From contig PYIU01000003.1 of the NCBI GenBank assembly GCA_003415625.1, positions 6,944,001 through 7,008,000 of the forward strand: 64,000 bases of DNA, given 5' to 3'. Position numbers and translations under genes: made by a program. Of the stretch, positions 9,219 to 20,429 are shown piece after piece. The notes beneath the pieces were generated by a model, which saw only the letters and a list, made by a program, of their open reading frames with translations, made no database searches and was not told where the DNA came from. This stretch comes from Aquanectria penicillioides (taxonomy: Eukaryota; Ascomycota; Sordariomycetes; Hypocreales; Nectriaceae). Numbering within the stretch: position 1 is the stretch's first letter; each line of letters begins with the position of its first letter.

Positions 9219-11318
9219 ACTGCTTCGCAGCGGTTTCTTTCCTTTGGTTGTCATGACTCTTACGGTTCATCTCATGGTGGTCATCTCGGATCTGCAAAAC
9301 ATCAACCTCGACATGGGCGTATAGACAATCAAGCTTGCGAACATAATCAAAAACATCTTTGCAGATAGAAGATGGGGCACCCAGAATAGGGGCGTTTGGG
9401 GTCTCCGGATATCTTGCATGGCACATCATTCTTCTTTTGTTTTTCCGTTGCGCGCCTTGTACCAAAGAGTCGTCTCGAGGCAGGAAGGAAAAAAAGCACT
9501 GCATGGGTGGACAGCTGGAGAAAAGCCTTCACGAGTATCTGAGCGGTCTGGACTGACCGGCCCGGATGCGAGGACGTGGAACCGCTGGTTGATGATCGCT
9601 TCATACCCGGGTGCAGTGGGTAGCGGAGGATGGTCACTGTGCTTATGCGAAATTCACGATGGTTTCCACAATGCGCTTTCTCCATGACGTGGTTCACTAT
9701 GCCTTGATGTTGTGTGTGATGTTTCAGTGGTGGTATCGTAGCGGTAATGGCCCAGCCGAAGACATTCGAAGCCTGACAGCTCGACAACCAACAAATGATG
9801 TTGTAAAACTCTCCCAGAGTCGGATACCAAGCCGCTGCCAACAATGCACGGCTTTTCCCTGGTCTGTAGTCTCCAACAAACAATGATTAGTCCGCTATTA
9901 AATGAGTCAAGCTATGGGATGGCTGCCTAGCGGAGCACGCACGGCCTGAACCCTTGGATCATGCCATGCATCAGACAGGGCTGGACGACTAACTAGTGAA
10001 CCCGGGTATTGGGTAATCTGGGGTTGTGCAACTAGGAAGCTGTAGTGTCTGGTTGGTTGAGGGTACGACTGGGTGCTTAGAGGTGTACTAAGATTTGTTT
10101 TGTGATGGAAAGGGTTTTTTTTTTTTTTTTTTTTTTGTATTTATGAAGACGATTGATAGGGCACATACCTTCAACCCTGGTCAACTTTGTATGATGATAT
10201 GCGTTTGTCTTGGTGCACCGTATGCCGGATCCCGGTGGTAAATATGCATGCCTCTTGACTCGCGTGACGAGCTCGTGTGACAGGAGGTGCAGAAGAGCGA
10301 TGCAAGGTGAAAAATCTTGACTTTTGCCACTGTCACTTTTGTGGCAAAGGATCGTTCACCTCTCGTACTGTCTATAGTGTATCGTTGTTGGTTTGATGGT
10401 TTGTTGCTTGCATGCAACAATAAACAATGCCTTGGTTCCTCCTAGTGTAGACCACTCTATTGGATGTGCAGCTAGTCAAGGAAAGCTCCACGTCCTGTTG
10501 CCGGGTTGCTGAGTTGACACACTAGAGTCTAGACCACTTGACGTTGGCCGGATGACTCAGCGAGCCTAATGGCCCGACCTGGATTAAGCATTTTTCTCGG
10601 ACGCGGCGGCGCTTGTGCAAAGTTCTGGCAATGGAGAAATTTTCCATTTGCACTTAACGCGAAAGCGGCACGAACCGGTCGCGTCTAAGCACGTCCTGGG
10701 GGGCGTCTCGGGCCCCGCTTTTTGGCTCATTTTGCAGGACAGGCGCGGCAGGGTCCTGGGGTCCGTTCCTTGTTTTAGGCTTTGGATTAGTTGACGGCGC
10801 TGGCAATTGGCTGCTGCCCCCAAGCTTTGCCTCACTCGGCAACGAAGGGACCCGGCCTCCCGTGCCCTCCTCCTCTGCTGGCGCTGCTGCTCTCCCTCCC
10901 TTTCTCCTCTCGTTGACGGACGGACGTACCAGGAGTCGTTTCCACATCAACAGCGAAAACACCCCTCACTCGTCTCGCTTGTCTTGCCTGCCTCGTCCTT
11001 TGTCTCGCCGCCAACGCCATTGCTGGCCGTGCTTTCGAGACCCCTCTTCCTCTCCACTCCCTCGCTGGCTTTCATTCCTTGCAATTGCCTGCAATTTGCA
11101 CAGCATTCTGGTGGCTCTGTTCCGTCAGATCAGCACCTGACAGCTTGCAACGTCATCTCAGCCCGACATCAAGACAAACAGTCCAAACGGTCCGAACAAT
11201 CCATCTCAATTAGATACTTCGCCTCCCCAATTCTTCACTCCCCGCGACTCAACCTCTTCTTCCTCACATCAACATCTATCCCACATCTCATCACCCATCA
11301 CCCATCACCCCTGACATC
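9219..11318. other. 2.1-kb intergenic region upstream of the Dif1/Spd1-like gene
   Basis: The eS27 3' UTR lies at the left. A 22-base poly-T tract lies at 10115-10136. The right 450 bp (about 10860-11318) is strongly CT-rich, including CATCACCCATCACCC just before the ATG, as expected for a fungal promoter and 5' leader. ORFs here are low-complexity and unconvincing. Confidence 0.55.
10115..10136. repeat. Poly-T tract (22 nt)
   Basis: An uninterrupted run of 22 T lies in the intergenic region between eS27 and the Dif1/Spd1-like gene. Confidence 0.95.
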
Positions 11319-12020
11319 ATGTCGACTCCCCGAACCAAGCGTCAATTCGCTGGCGCCTCTGCCGATCCTGCTCAGCGCCAGATCACTTCATTCTTCAACA
11401 CCAAGTCCACCGCCAACTTTCCCGCGGCGGATGCTGTTGCTGCCCGCCAGCCTGAGCTCCCTCCCTCTGTCCAGGCCAACTTGCTGAGCGTCGGCATGCG
11501 TGTGCGCAAGTCTGTCCCTGAAGGCTACAAGACTGTCGGCCCCAGTGCCTTCAAGCTCTGGACCGACAGTGCAACCGTGCCAACCCAATCCACTGCTCGC
11601 GCTCCCATCAAGGCCTCTTCCCGAGAGCTGCTGCCTTTCTGTGGCATCAACAGGGTAGGTGGCTTGGACACTCAGCCAGAGTTTGACCACGACGACTACC
11701 AGGTCCCTGATCTGGACTCCCTCCCTGAGCTCACCATGTCTCAAGAGAGCACCGACAGCGTTGACTCTTCCTTTGACAACAGCCGCAAGCGAATCTTTGA
11801 TGAGGACGATGAACTTGATGAGGGTCGTGAAGCTACTCCTGGCACTCTGACGCCTGGTAGCCACAGCAACGCCAGAGTCCTGGCCATCCCCCACTCCCGA
11901 GCAAAGAAGAGTGTGCCTTTCAAGGGTGCTGGCCAGGAAAATATGGCCATGGACTCGGACTTTGGGGATGCCGGCTTTCTCGTTTACGACGGCGAGAGGG
12001 AAATGGACCAAGTCAACTAA
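11319..12020 (+). CDS. Dif1/Spd1-type ribonucleotide reductase regulator with PIP-box
   Basis: Single exon, 233 residues, mostly disordered. Two short motifs carry the identity. Residues 19-26 read QRQITSFF, a canonical PCNA-interacting (PIP) box with a Thr in the TD position and Lys at 29. Residues 59-72 read GMRVRKSVPEGYKT, the conserved block of the Dif1/Hug1/Spd1 group. These proteins control ribonucleotide reductase small-subunit import or activity, and hence dNTP supply. In fission yeast Spd1 is destroyed through PCNA and CRL4-Cdt2. The C-terminal half is acidic (DEDDELDEG) with a final DFGDAGFLVYDGEREM block. The ATG follows a CT-rich leader. The family call rests on the 59-72 block; Cdt2 control is inference. 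Confidence 0.82.
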   Translation: MSTPRTKRQFAGASADPAQRQITSFFNTKSTANFPAADAVAARQPELPPSVQANLLSVGMRVRKSVPEGYKTVGPSAFKLWTDSATVPTQSTARAPIKASSRELLPFCGINRVGGLDTQPEFDHDDYQVPDLDSLPELTMSQESTDSVDSSFDNSRKRIFDEDDELDEGREATPGTLTPGSHSNARVLAIPHSRAKKSVPFKGAGQENMAMDSDFGDAGFLVYDGEREMDQVN

Positions 12021-12334
12021 TTGAAAGATCTTGAAGCACCTGTCTTGGATATATCGGAGCTGATCCCTCCCACTCTTTTCATGTCAATTTTTTGCTATGC
12101 GCATGTATTTTGGGTGGATTTTTGAAATTTTTGGTGTACGGCGTTAAACATATATGAGCTTCAGAGCCGGCTGTAGGATTACGGGAAGATGCAATGCCAT
12201 CGTTATGGATTAGGACTCGTTATGTCAATAACGAGAAAATGATATTACCCTTGTTTTGATACATATTATTTGCCAACGCCGTCTTTGCCATCCCTCACTC
12301 AGCCTATGTGCGATTGACTCGATTTTACATACAC
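12021..12334. other. Convergent 3' region
   Basis: The Dif1/Spd1-like and Gemin2-like genes converge here. The sequence is AT-rich, as expected of 3' UTRs. Nothing else is seen. Confidence 0.55.
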
Positions 12335-13905
12335 TTACATGCCCACGAACGGCTCGCGAAACTCGAGCAAGTCTCTCTGTCCGTAGAACTCACCCGCGAC
12401 TGTCAATATCATGTTTAGTGTCGCTCGCAGGTTTGCTCGAGACCGCTCCCTGGCGGCTTCTCGCTCCTTTTCCTCGCGCACCTCACTCTCTGATGGGGCT
12501 TGGTCAAGTTGCGCTAGGAGACGGGCCTTGGCGTCCTGGAGGTTTGAGTCGGGTTCGGAAGCGACTTCGCCATCCTCAGCTCCCGATTCTGATTCTAGGT
12601 CCATAGCCACGTCCTCAGCGTCATCCTCAGCGTCATCCTCGTCTACTTCACCTTCTTCAGCATCGTCGTTGGGCGCTGGCTCGTTGCTTCCCGTCGGCTG
12701 GGGTGCTGATTCCGAGCTATCACCTTCGTCATCAGCGCTTATTGCGCCCTCGACCTCCAGGTCTTCGACTTCCCCAAGGACCTCCTCATCCGTGCTACTC
12801 CCATCTACAGCTTCGTGCGCGCCCAGGCCCCCATCGGCCAACTCTTCCCTGAGCGCCGCCATCTCTGCCAGACTTCGCCCCAGTAGTACGGCTCTTCGCC
12901 CCAGGTCTCGGACCCAGCCGATCTCGCTGTGATTTAGCTCGCCCTTGTTTGGTAAGCGAGCTAGCAGCGCCCAGATCCAGCGACTGGTTCGCTCTGGGAG
13001 AGTGTATCCCCGGCGGAGAAACTTTCCACCTAGTAGGATGCGAATAATCTGGAGCACGGTCTCCTTGGACATGAGGGCGAGTTGTAAAGGGTGGGGATCG
13101 GCGTTGCGGAGAGCACGGGACCAAAGAGCTATCGGAGAGGATTGGTTGTAATTGGGAGCGAATGTAGGTTGGGAAGATGAGAGACGGGACGCGGCGTTTG
13201 GTGGGGGTTTTGAGTTGAGGATGGATCGAAGATGGAGGTATTGGTCCAGAACGCATTCGAAGTAGGCCTCATGCAAGGCTCTCTCCTCGTCAAATTCTTC
13301 GCTATCCTCCAGCTCCTCTCCCTCTTGCCACTCTCTATCCTCTCCCCAGGATTCAGGAACAGCGGTATATGCGCCATCCTCGTAGTAACCTCTTGTATCT
13401 CCCATCCCATCGTCGTAAATGCCCCTGTCGATGGGTTCGTTTTCATCATCGTCGTAACTCGACCCGTCGTCTCTCTCGAAATCAGCAGGCAACTGCGGCC
13501 CAAACTTGACTTTGGGGGCAACGAGCAAGTGGGGGATCCCGCTGGCTTCTTGTCTAGAGTACTCACCATATCAGCATGTGCGCTCTGCTAGAGGGCGACG
13601 GATTCTTCAGCATACGACGACATATGAGAGGATGGGAGAGGAGAAAAATAAAGGGAGGGGGGGGGTTGTTACCTCACAGAGTTCAAGTATGCCATGGCAT
13701 CTGCATCATCCTCAAAATCATCTTCTTCGCCAGCTGGAATCGTTGTGTTTTCCGCGCCTGAGAAGACATACTTCTGGCCCCAGGTAGGATCGATGCCAGA
13801 GTTTTGATGCTGTCGCGACTTGGAGTTGTGCTTCTTTGGGCGTTTTGATTGGGGCTCGGGGATTTCGCCTTCATCTGAAGCTTCGAACTCCCGTTTTGAA
13901 GCCAT
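12335..13905 (-). CDS. Gemin2/SIP1-like SMN-complex protein
   Basis: Exons at 13673-13905 and 12335-13553 flank a 119-nt intron and encode 483 residues. The joined junction reads MAYLNSVRQEASGIPHLL. The middle shows Gemin2 features: a helical block ALHEAYFECVLDQYLHLRSIL, then SRWIWALLARL followed by SEIGWVRDLGRRA. Gemin2 binds SMN and Sm proteins during assembly of spliceosomal snRNPs. The protein is longer than animal Gemin2 because of an acidic low-complexity insert (about residues 310-420, rich in Glu/Asp/Ser). The terminal block NLRATLNMILTVAGEFYGQRDLLEF is conserved-looking. The intron contains a G-run next to the donor. The start ATG lies 239 bp from the divergent GatA start. Confidence 0.82.
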
Positions 13906-14144
13906 GACTGAAAAGTTCTTGGGAAAATAACCCAAAAGGCAAAGATGTTGCAGCGCGACACTGCTGACGCGAGAGTGGAAGTTGGAGCAAGGAAAATGAC
14001 CAGTGCCTGCCAACGCGCTTATCGATAAGCGCATCCCGCTTTCGTCGGGGTGACTAACCAGTCCTGGGCAACTTTTTGGAGCTCCCGCCAACCCTCCCAC
14101 TTACAACATACACCTCGGAGCTACTCCATGGTGAGCAGTTCAAA

Positions 14145-15761
14145 ATGAGCGCGGCTCAGGTACGCCGCTTGGCTTCGAATGCTTCAAATTGCCGAATTGT
14201 TAGTCGCGGATATCGTCAAGTGGCGCCTCGTGCGCAATTGACAATGACATCATGCCGATCACTGAGCAGCTACAACCACTTCGTCGGTAGTAGTAAGTTT
14301 TGCATATGAAGACGCCATTACAACTTACGGCAATGATTAACCAATTCACTAGATAAAGCCGCCAAGAAATCTTCTTCTTCATCTTTCGCCCGCCCTCCCT
14401 TACGCGAAGACCTCCAACCCTTCACTCTCGCCGTCAAAGACAATATCGCGACCGCTGAATTCCCAACGCAATGCGCCTCTCATATCCTTTCCTCCCACCC
14501 CTCCCCGTTCCAGGCCACGATTGTACGACAGCTGCGCGCTCGAGGTGCTACTGTAGTCGGGAAGACCAACATGGACGAATTCGGAATGGGGTCGCACTCT
14601 GTTAACTCCATCCATGGTGCGGTCAAGAATCCACTCGCCGAGAGTGAAGAGGTGTCGGCTGGCGGAAGCTCGGGCGGCAGCGCGGTTGCTGTGAGGTTAG
14701 GAGATGCCGATATTGCGCTTGGAACTGACACGGGAGGCTCTATCAGACTTCCCGCGGCATATACGGGAACCGTTGGATACAAGCCCAGTTATGGCATGAT
14801 TTCTCGCTTCGGTGTTGTACCTTACGCCAACTCCTTGGACACAGTGGGATTCCTGGCCAATGAAGTTAGGCCCCTCTATGACCTCGTATTCAAAACTGGC
14901 CTTCACAAGGAACACGACTCCAAGGACCCTACGTCTCTGCCCATTACCTCTCGCCAACGGTGCTCTGAGTCATCATCATCCAACTTACCGAACCTTTCGC
15001 AAATCAACATTGGCATACCACTAGAATACAACATTGAGGAGTTAGATCCTTCTATCCGAGATGCATGGACGGCAGCGGCCTCGAAACTTGAGTCTCTGGG
15101 TGCTCAGCTCGTCCCCATTTCCCTCCCTTCAACCATCGAAGCCCTTTGCGCCTACTATGTTTTGGCCCCGGCAGAAGCTTCTTCTAACCTTGCTAAATAC
15201 GACGGTGTTCGTTACGGTGTTCGAGGTGAAGGAAGCGATGCCGTTGGCGAGACATTATACTCTGAAGCTCGTGGCGCCGGATTTGGTGAAGAAGTGAAGC
15301 GCAGAATCCTCCTCGGTACCTACAGTCTCAGTTCCGAGGCCATGGATAACTACTTCATCCAAGCACAGAAAGTTCGCAGAATGGTACAAAAGGACTTTGA
15401 CCGAGTTTTCAAGCTCGACAACCCTCTTTACGAGCCCGAACAGTTCGACCTTAGCGACATGGCCGAGGCCACTGGTATGGAGGACAAACGTGGCCCACTG
15501 CAGGTTGACTTTATCCTTTGTCCTACCGCGCCCAGTTTCCCTCCTCAGCTGAGCGAGGTCCAGAGCCAGAGCAGCATAGATGCGTACATGAATGATGTAT
15601 TCACTGTTCCAGCTAGTCTTGCTGGATTGCCAGCCGTAAGTGTGCCTGCGAAGGTAAAGGGAAACCAATTCCCGGCGGGTTTGCAAATCATTGGACAGTA
15701 TTGGGATGACCAAAGAGTGCTGCTATTGGCAGAGAAACTAAAAGAAGCTATGACCGCGTAA
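14145..15761 (+). CDS. HER2: Mitochondrial glutamyl-tRNA(Gln) amidotransferase subunit A (amidase family)
   Basis: Exons at 14145-14292 and 14353-15761 encode 518 residues. This is the glutaminase subunit of the mitochondrial GatFAB-type transamidase, which converts Glu-tRNA(Gln) to Gln-tRNA(Gln). The amidase Ser-cisSer-Lys triad is visible: Lys in LAVKDNIAT, the glycine/serine-rich signature SAGGSSGGSAVAV with the cis-Ser, and nucleophilic Ser in TDTGGSIRLPA. The first 35 residues are Arg/Ser-rich with no acidic residue (MSAAQVRRLASNASNCRIV), as expected of a mitochondrial presequence. The 60-nt intron has donor GTAAGT and acceptor ACTAG. Subunits B and F are not in the window. YER-type yeast Her2 is the closest named homologue by family. 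Confidence 0.93.
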
Positions 15762-15857
15762 AAGAATGACAGGTGTACAGTTTACTAGCGATTAATGGCG
15801 TATGAAATTTTTGTATAATATTTGATGGTTTACATGGTATAGAGTAGTTATGACGGA

Positions 15858-16174
15858 TTACATAGCAACTTGACTCCTAATAGCTGTCTCGAGAATATCC
15901 CATCCCTTATGCGCCAAGTGTGTAAGTTGCTCGAGTAATAGTTTGTTCGTCTTCATCGTCAAAATGGCTCTCCGTCTCGGAACCGCCATGTGCAGTGTCT
16001 GCTCCATAAGGTCGGTCGGTTGCGTGATATCACGAGGACCACGCATCGGGAAGTCTATGAGGCGGACGCCGGGCCTCGTTGAATCGCTCGAAAGCCTCAT
16101 TGGCTGCGAAAGATGTGCGCACTCTCCGGGCTCGTTCAAAGTTAAGCAGGGATAATGGCCGAAAGGGCCATCAT
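15858..16174 (-). pseudogene. Candidate small gene with disrupted frame, unknown family
   Basis: Between the convergent GatA and Prp38 genes, the minus strand carries coding-looking peptide in three successive frames. It begins MMALSAIIPA at 16174, continues with NFERARRVRTSFAANEAFERFNEAR, and ends with a good open stretch to TAA at 15858-15860 that contains RLIDFPMRGPRD and KTNKLLLEQLTHLAHKGWD. Joining them needs two +1 (or -2) corrections, at about 16146 and 16073. No GT-AG introns explain the changes. Codon choice in the last segment looks coding. The sum would be roughly 105 residues. It may be a decayed gene, a real small gene with base-call errors, or chance. A single 130-codon ORF from 16250 is the literal alternative. 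Confidence 0.35.
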
Positions 16175-16272
16175 TAATGAATAAGTCGGTGGAGGGGTGT
16201 TTGCATGTGATGGCTGGGTAATATTTTCCCTCTGTTTGACATGGTTTCATCCACTCTTGAGAGAGGCAACAC

Positions 16273-17070
16273 TCAGGGTGACCGGCTTCGGCTTCGACTT
16301 CGGCTTCGACTCAGACTTCGACTTCGACTTTGACTTTGACTTCTGGGCCTCTCATCGCGATCAACATCCATCTCATCGCGGTCTGATAACTCGCCAGATT
16401 CCTCTCGAGTGCCGTTCTCCTTCTCAGCTTCATCATCCTCCTCAAGGAGGTCCTCCAGGTCTCCCAAAGGACTAACTCTCGGCTCCAGAATCTCCAGATC
16501 TTCCAAGATTTCTCGGTTGGGCATCTTCCATAAGCTAGTCGCGCAAACACGGTCCTTGCTGAGCAGGTCGTCCACGAAATCGTCCATAAACGTCAAGGAC
16601 GTGCCTGCTCTTCCCTTTCGCCTCAATTTTCGTCGGTCCTCAAGAAACGGTTCCAGAATTGTATATACGTCCTTGGCCTGTCGCGTTAAGCGCACGTAGA
16701 AGCAAGCCAAAGCGCGCAAGTACTTGAACGCCTCGCCGCCGTACTGGAGATATTCGTGGAGAATTTTGTCGCTGGGCGCAAGTTCGAGCAGCTTGAACGC
16801 CAAGCAGAGAAATGGACTGGGTTTTTGGGTCGCGCCGTGGGTTCCGCCGATGAAGTTAACGTGCTCGACGACGCGATCAACGATGTCGGCCTCGTTCACC
16901 GCAAAGCACTGCTCCTTGTAAAAGTAGGAGTCGACGATTCGGTCCTTGACTGCCTTTTCCATAATCGTCGCGGGATTGAGGCCGTTTGGCGCGAGGGAGG
17001 CGTTGGAGCCGCGCTCATCGAGGAAGCGACGCGCATCGGCGAGGACGGTATCGGATTTGTACTTGGACAT
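16273..17070 (-). CDS. PRP38: Pre-mRNA-splicing factor Prp38
   Basis: Single exon, 265 residues. Prp38 is a U4/U6.U5 tri-snRNP and B-complex protein needed for spliceosome activation. The Prp38 domain spans about residues 15-185 and shows VKDRIVDSYFYKEQCF, GGTHGATQKPSPFLCLAFKLL and GGEAFKYLRALACFYVRLT. The C-terminus has an acidic segment (LLEEDDEAEKENG) and an RS-repeat tail (SRSRSRSRSRSP) typical of metazoan and filamentous fungal orthologues but absent from the yeast protein. The ATG at 17070 (MSKYKSD) was preferred over an in-frame codon 45 positions upstream because family similarity starts close to it. The gene shares a 281-bp divergent promoter with the gene at 17352. Confidence 0.92.
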   Translation of the reverse strand: MSKYKSDTVLADARRFLDERGSNASLAPNGLNPATIMEKAVKDRIVDSYFYKEQCFAVNEADIVDRVVEHVNFIGGTHGATQKPSPFLCLAFKLLELAPSDKILHEYLQYGGEAFKYLRALACFYVRLTRQAKDVYTILEPFLEDRRKLRRKGRAGTSLTFMDDFVDDLLSKDRVCATSLWKMPNREILEDLEILEPRVSPLGDLEDLLEEDDEAEKENGTREESGELSDRDEMDVDRDERPRSQSQSRSRSLSRSRSRSRSRSP

Positions 17071-17351
17071 GGCAGCGACGGCAAGTCCGGTGAGTGCGGA
17101 ATTGAGGTGATGTGATGTTGGCGATGGTGGGGCTTGTAGCTCTAGGTTGGTGTTGGAAAACTTGGGGAAGCTGGCCCGATAAGCGATTGTTGCTGGGTCG
17201 ACCAAGTCAACAACCCACTTCCAGGATTCTACTCATGGACGGCGAACATGAGGACGAACAGATCCAAACGCTTCTTCAAGACAATGGATTTACATTGAAT
17301 CTACAAATATACCACAAAACATCGAATTTTTATCATTAAGGGTCGGTCAAG

Positions 17352-18038
17352 ATGCCGAAGCTACTTCTCACGTCGTCACAGGTCCAAGTGATCCTCTCTT
17401 GCATCGTTGGTAGGTTGCATGATCTGAATCTCCACAAGGAGCCGCATTCCAAACCAGGTCACTGATATTCCGTTCTAGTGGCCCTTTGCACATTCGCCCT
17501 TTTCGCCAGCGGTTATATGCTTCAGCAGCGTACCCTCAACGAACTACGCTCCGCGATCCAGCCTCGAGGCCCGAAGCGTGGTTTCCAAGGAGGCCCCCGC
17601 CAAGAGTCGAGTCCATCCCCATACGCCCACGCATACCTACCCGAACACTTTCGCCAGAAGAAGAAGGAGCTTGAAGATGGAACTGTTGTAGTCGTTGAAA
17701 GCGATGCACAGAGAGATGCCAAGGAACAGCACGTCGTGGTTGAGGTGAAGGAAACGAAAGGGGAGGAACACAAGCGTCACAAGGTGGAGAAGAAGGCGGA
17801 TACGGATGTGGATTTCGAGGTCAGCCAGAATGCAAAGAAGGAGAATATTGAGATTGTCGAGGGTTTGAAGGCCAAGATGAAGGAGAAGATGGCGGCTGTA
17901 CCCGAGCCTGAGGTCTCACAGGTCAAGAAGGCCACCAAGCCGCTGAGCAGGGCACAGAGGCGGAAGATGATCAAGCAAGACTTGCGGAAGTCGGCCCAGG
18001 TAGAGGAGCCAGCCTACTACCAGCGACGAATGTGGTAG
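17352..18038 (+). CDS. Small membrane-anchored coiled-coil protein, unknown
   Basis: Exons at 17352-17409 and 17479-18038 encode 205 residues. One N-terminal transmembrane segment (about residues 10-32, VILSCIVVALCTFALFASGYM) is followed by a charged segment with Glu/Lys/Val-rich helices, for example KKKELEDGTVVVVESD and KIKENIEIVEG-type sequence. The basic C-terminus is LSRAQRRKMIKQDLRK. The topology suggests a single-pass anchor with a long soluble tail, possibly in mitochondria or the ER. The 69-nt intron has donor GTAGGT and acceptor TCTAG. I do not recognise the family and see no catalytic motif. It is divergently paired with Prp38. Confidence 0.75.
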
Positions 18039-18300
18039 ATTGGGCCGCAGGATGGGGTGTGAAACGGGCTATGTATGGCTCATAACGATGCTTATTTGGG
18101 TTCATTCATGAAACATTACGGTTGGGCAGGCGTTTGATTTCTTGCAGCAGGTCCTTATACGAGTTTGATACAGGATGCATACCTATTTATTAGCTTATAA
18201 ATGAACTGGGACAATACCCATCGTTGTATGTCGTTGGAATCAAGCAAACGTATTTGTATCTTGCTGAGCTGACTGGGTGCTTGCAGTGCAAGGCCGCTAC

Positions 18301-19890
18301 CTAAGTGCTTTCATCCCAGTCCACTTCAAGCCGTATCGGCTCTGCGTCCTTTCCGAGCTCCCCGAGAATATGGTGGTACGCCTGCGTCAGCTCGTCACTA
18401 AACTCGGAGCGGCCGTCCATGCCCTCCGGCAATGTTTCCAAGATGTCAAACAAGTGCACAATGGGGCAAACATTATTTGGGGATTTGCCTTGCGACCTCC
18501 CCGAGCTCCTCCACCTGTCCAGCAACGTCGAGAGGGTTTCTCGACAGGCACCCAGGCAACGCCGCATGTCACCCAGGATCAAGTATGCAATGGCCAATGA
18601 CAATCGTGCACGAACACGAAATGGGATTATCTCTCGCCACCGGTGGCGTTCGAGCCAGTTGATGGCTTCTTCTGTTTGGTTTCGGTCAAGCACCAAGAGA
18701 AACCGCATAATCTTCTCCACGGCCGCGTGCGCCTGTGCCGGGTCCACCGCCTTCTTCATCCAAGACCTAACCAGATCAGATATCTCCTGCCTGAAGCGTG
18801 CCCAGTCATCCCCCAAGTCTGACATGATTTTAAAGAGGCTCTCGCGGCACCAAAGTGCAACTTCGTTGTCTTGCCCTCGCAGGTCTTCCAGCGTATCACA
18901 GATAACCCTGCAGAGCGTTGTTATCTCAGACGACCGCACGGAGTCATTTGTCCACAGGCACAGGTTCGAGAAGACTACTGAGCTAGGATGGTTTGGTCCC
19001 TTCTTGGCAGTGCAAATTTCTCTGATTTGGCTGAGCCATAGAAGGGCTATTTCCGGTTGGTTCTTTCGGAGAGTGAAGTGGTTGGCCACCGTCTCCAAGA
19101 TAAAATAAGGGGAGTCGTGCGAGAGATATGTCCGGACTCTGTCGAGCTCTGACTGCAGCACCGTGTTGACCAGGGTGAGCGAAACCGAACCCTTGGACAT
19201 CAATAATGCAGCTCCTCTGACGTTGCTCCCGTGGGTCGATATCATACTTCTATAACAAATGTTGCCACTGTTTTGTCCACTCGAGCTCCAGTGTTTCGCA
19301 GACGAAGATCGCATCCAATGCTGGACGGAGCGCGTCAGGTTTTCTAAAGAATGGAGGTCTTTGTCATATTCGAGCGGCCTTGAAGGGGACAAGACAACAA
19401 TGTGCGGAGGTAACAGCGATTCAATGTACCATTCCGTGAGCCTGTCCTCGGGGGTGTGCTTGTTCAGTCTGGTAACCACGTGAGGGTGGTTTCGAAGGTA
19501 CCTCTCAAGTCTAGCAGTAGGAAAAGGCCGGCCGTGCCTCCAAAATTCTGACCCGTTGCCTTGTTCCTTTCTGTGAGATCTGACGCGAGCCATGGCTAGT
19601 ACCTCTTCGGAACGGAGCGTCTTATCTAGCTTCCAAGACTTGAAGCGAAACTTGAACATTCTCTTGCTGCCCTGACGTTAGCCGAAACGTAGTTGGGAAC
19701 CGGGATGGTTCGCATACTTAGCATGGAATTGGTATTTCCGTGCCATGAACTTCATAATCTCTGCCGCCGACTTCTCCTCTCTCAGATAGAGCTTCGTAAT
19801 GACGTCTCGGTACTTTTCCCACTCGAGTTGGCTTGGTCCCATTGGGGACTTGTGTGGCTCTTGTTTTGGGGACCCCTTGAGTCGTGGCAT
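18301..19890 (-). CDS. Clr5-domain protein
   Basis: Exons at 19718-19890 and 18301-19666 flank a 51-nt intron and encode 512 residues. Residues 20-75 form the Clr5 domain: WEKYRDVITKLYLREEKSAAEIMKF, then across the splice junction FHANKRMFKFRFKSWKLDK. The domain is named after fission yeast Clr5, a heterochromatin-linked factor. In Pezizomycotina it is found in many lineage-variable proteins of unknown role. The remaining 430 residues are helical with Trp-rich segments (ALWLSQIREIC, INWLERHRWREI) and might fold as a helical repeat; no named domain is evident. Nuclear, DNA- or chromatin-related function is inference from the N-terminal domain only. Confidence 0.82.
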
Positions 19891-20399
19891 GGTGGCAAAA
19901 ATCCAGCAGTTTCAGGATGTGAAAAAGGTGCCAATGAAGAGTCGATCTGGGGCAGGAAGCCTCTCTCCTTGTCACGTCACACTGAACCTACATCCTTCTT
20001 ATATCAAGGGACCACATGTTGAAACTTAGGCTGAGCTTGTTCGCCTGGCAGCGCTACTGCGTGGTTCATTGGCTATGGTGAAAGGGACATGCGTTTTTTT
20101 TCCTGCAGGTCATTGCAAACCACGAGTAGATATAATAGGCGGGATAGAAATAACAAAAGTGAGGGAGGGCGGGTTAGCTCAAAGCACAAATGCACTTTCC
20201 AATGACCAGATTAGGCAGTTGTGAATTGTGTTGATTGGTTGAGGACAAAGGAACAGTGAAACTCGCCAATCAGCTTATGGTGGGAAGCTCACAATGGCTT
20301 TGTCATCACTCAACATCGCAACACACTTTCACTTCCAGTGACAAGAACGCCGAAAAAGGGCCACGCTAGACCCTTGGCGGATGCCCTTGCGAGCCTTTT

Positions 20400-20429
20400 G
20401 CTTTCTTTCTTTCTTTCTTTCTTTTTTTT
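20400..20429. repeat. TTTC microsatellite
   Basis: About six tandem CTTT/TTTC units run into a short T-run. Confidence 0.9.

Noticed and set aside
12411..12932. 173-codon Ser-rich ORF opposite the Gemin2-like gene
   Set aside because: It is the antisense reading of the acidic low-complexity region (Glu/Asp codons read as Ser on the other strand).
15858..16250. 130-codon minus-strand ORF as an intact gene
   Set aside because: Only its C-terminal half looks coding. The N-terminal half is out-competed by coding-like peptide in the other two frames, so I list a disrupted candidate instead.
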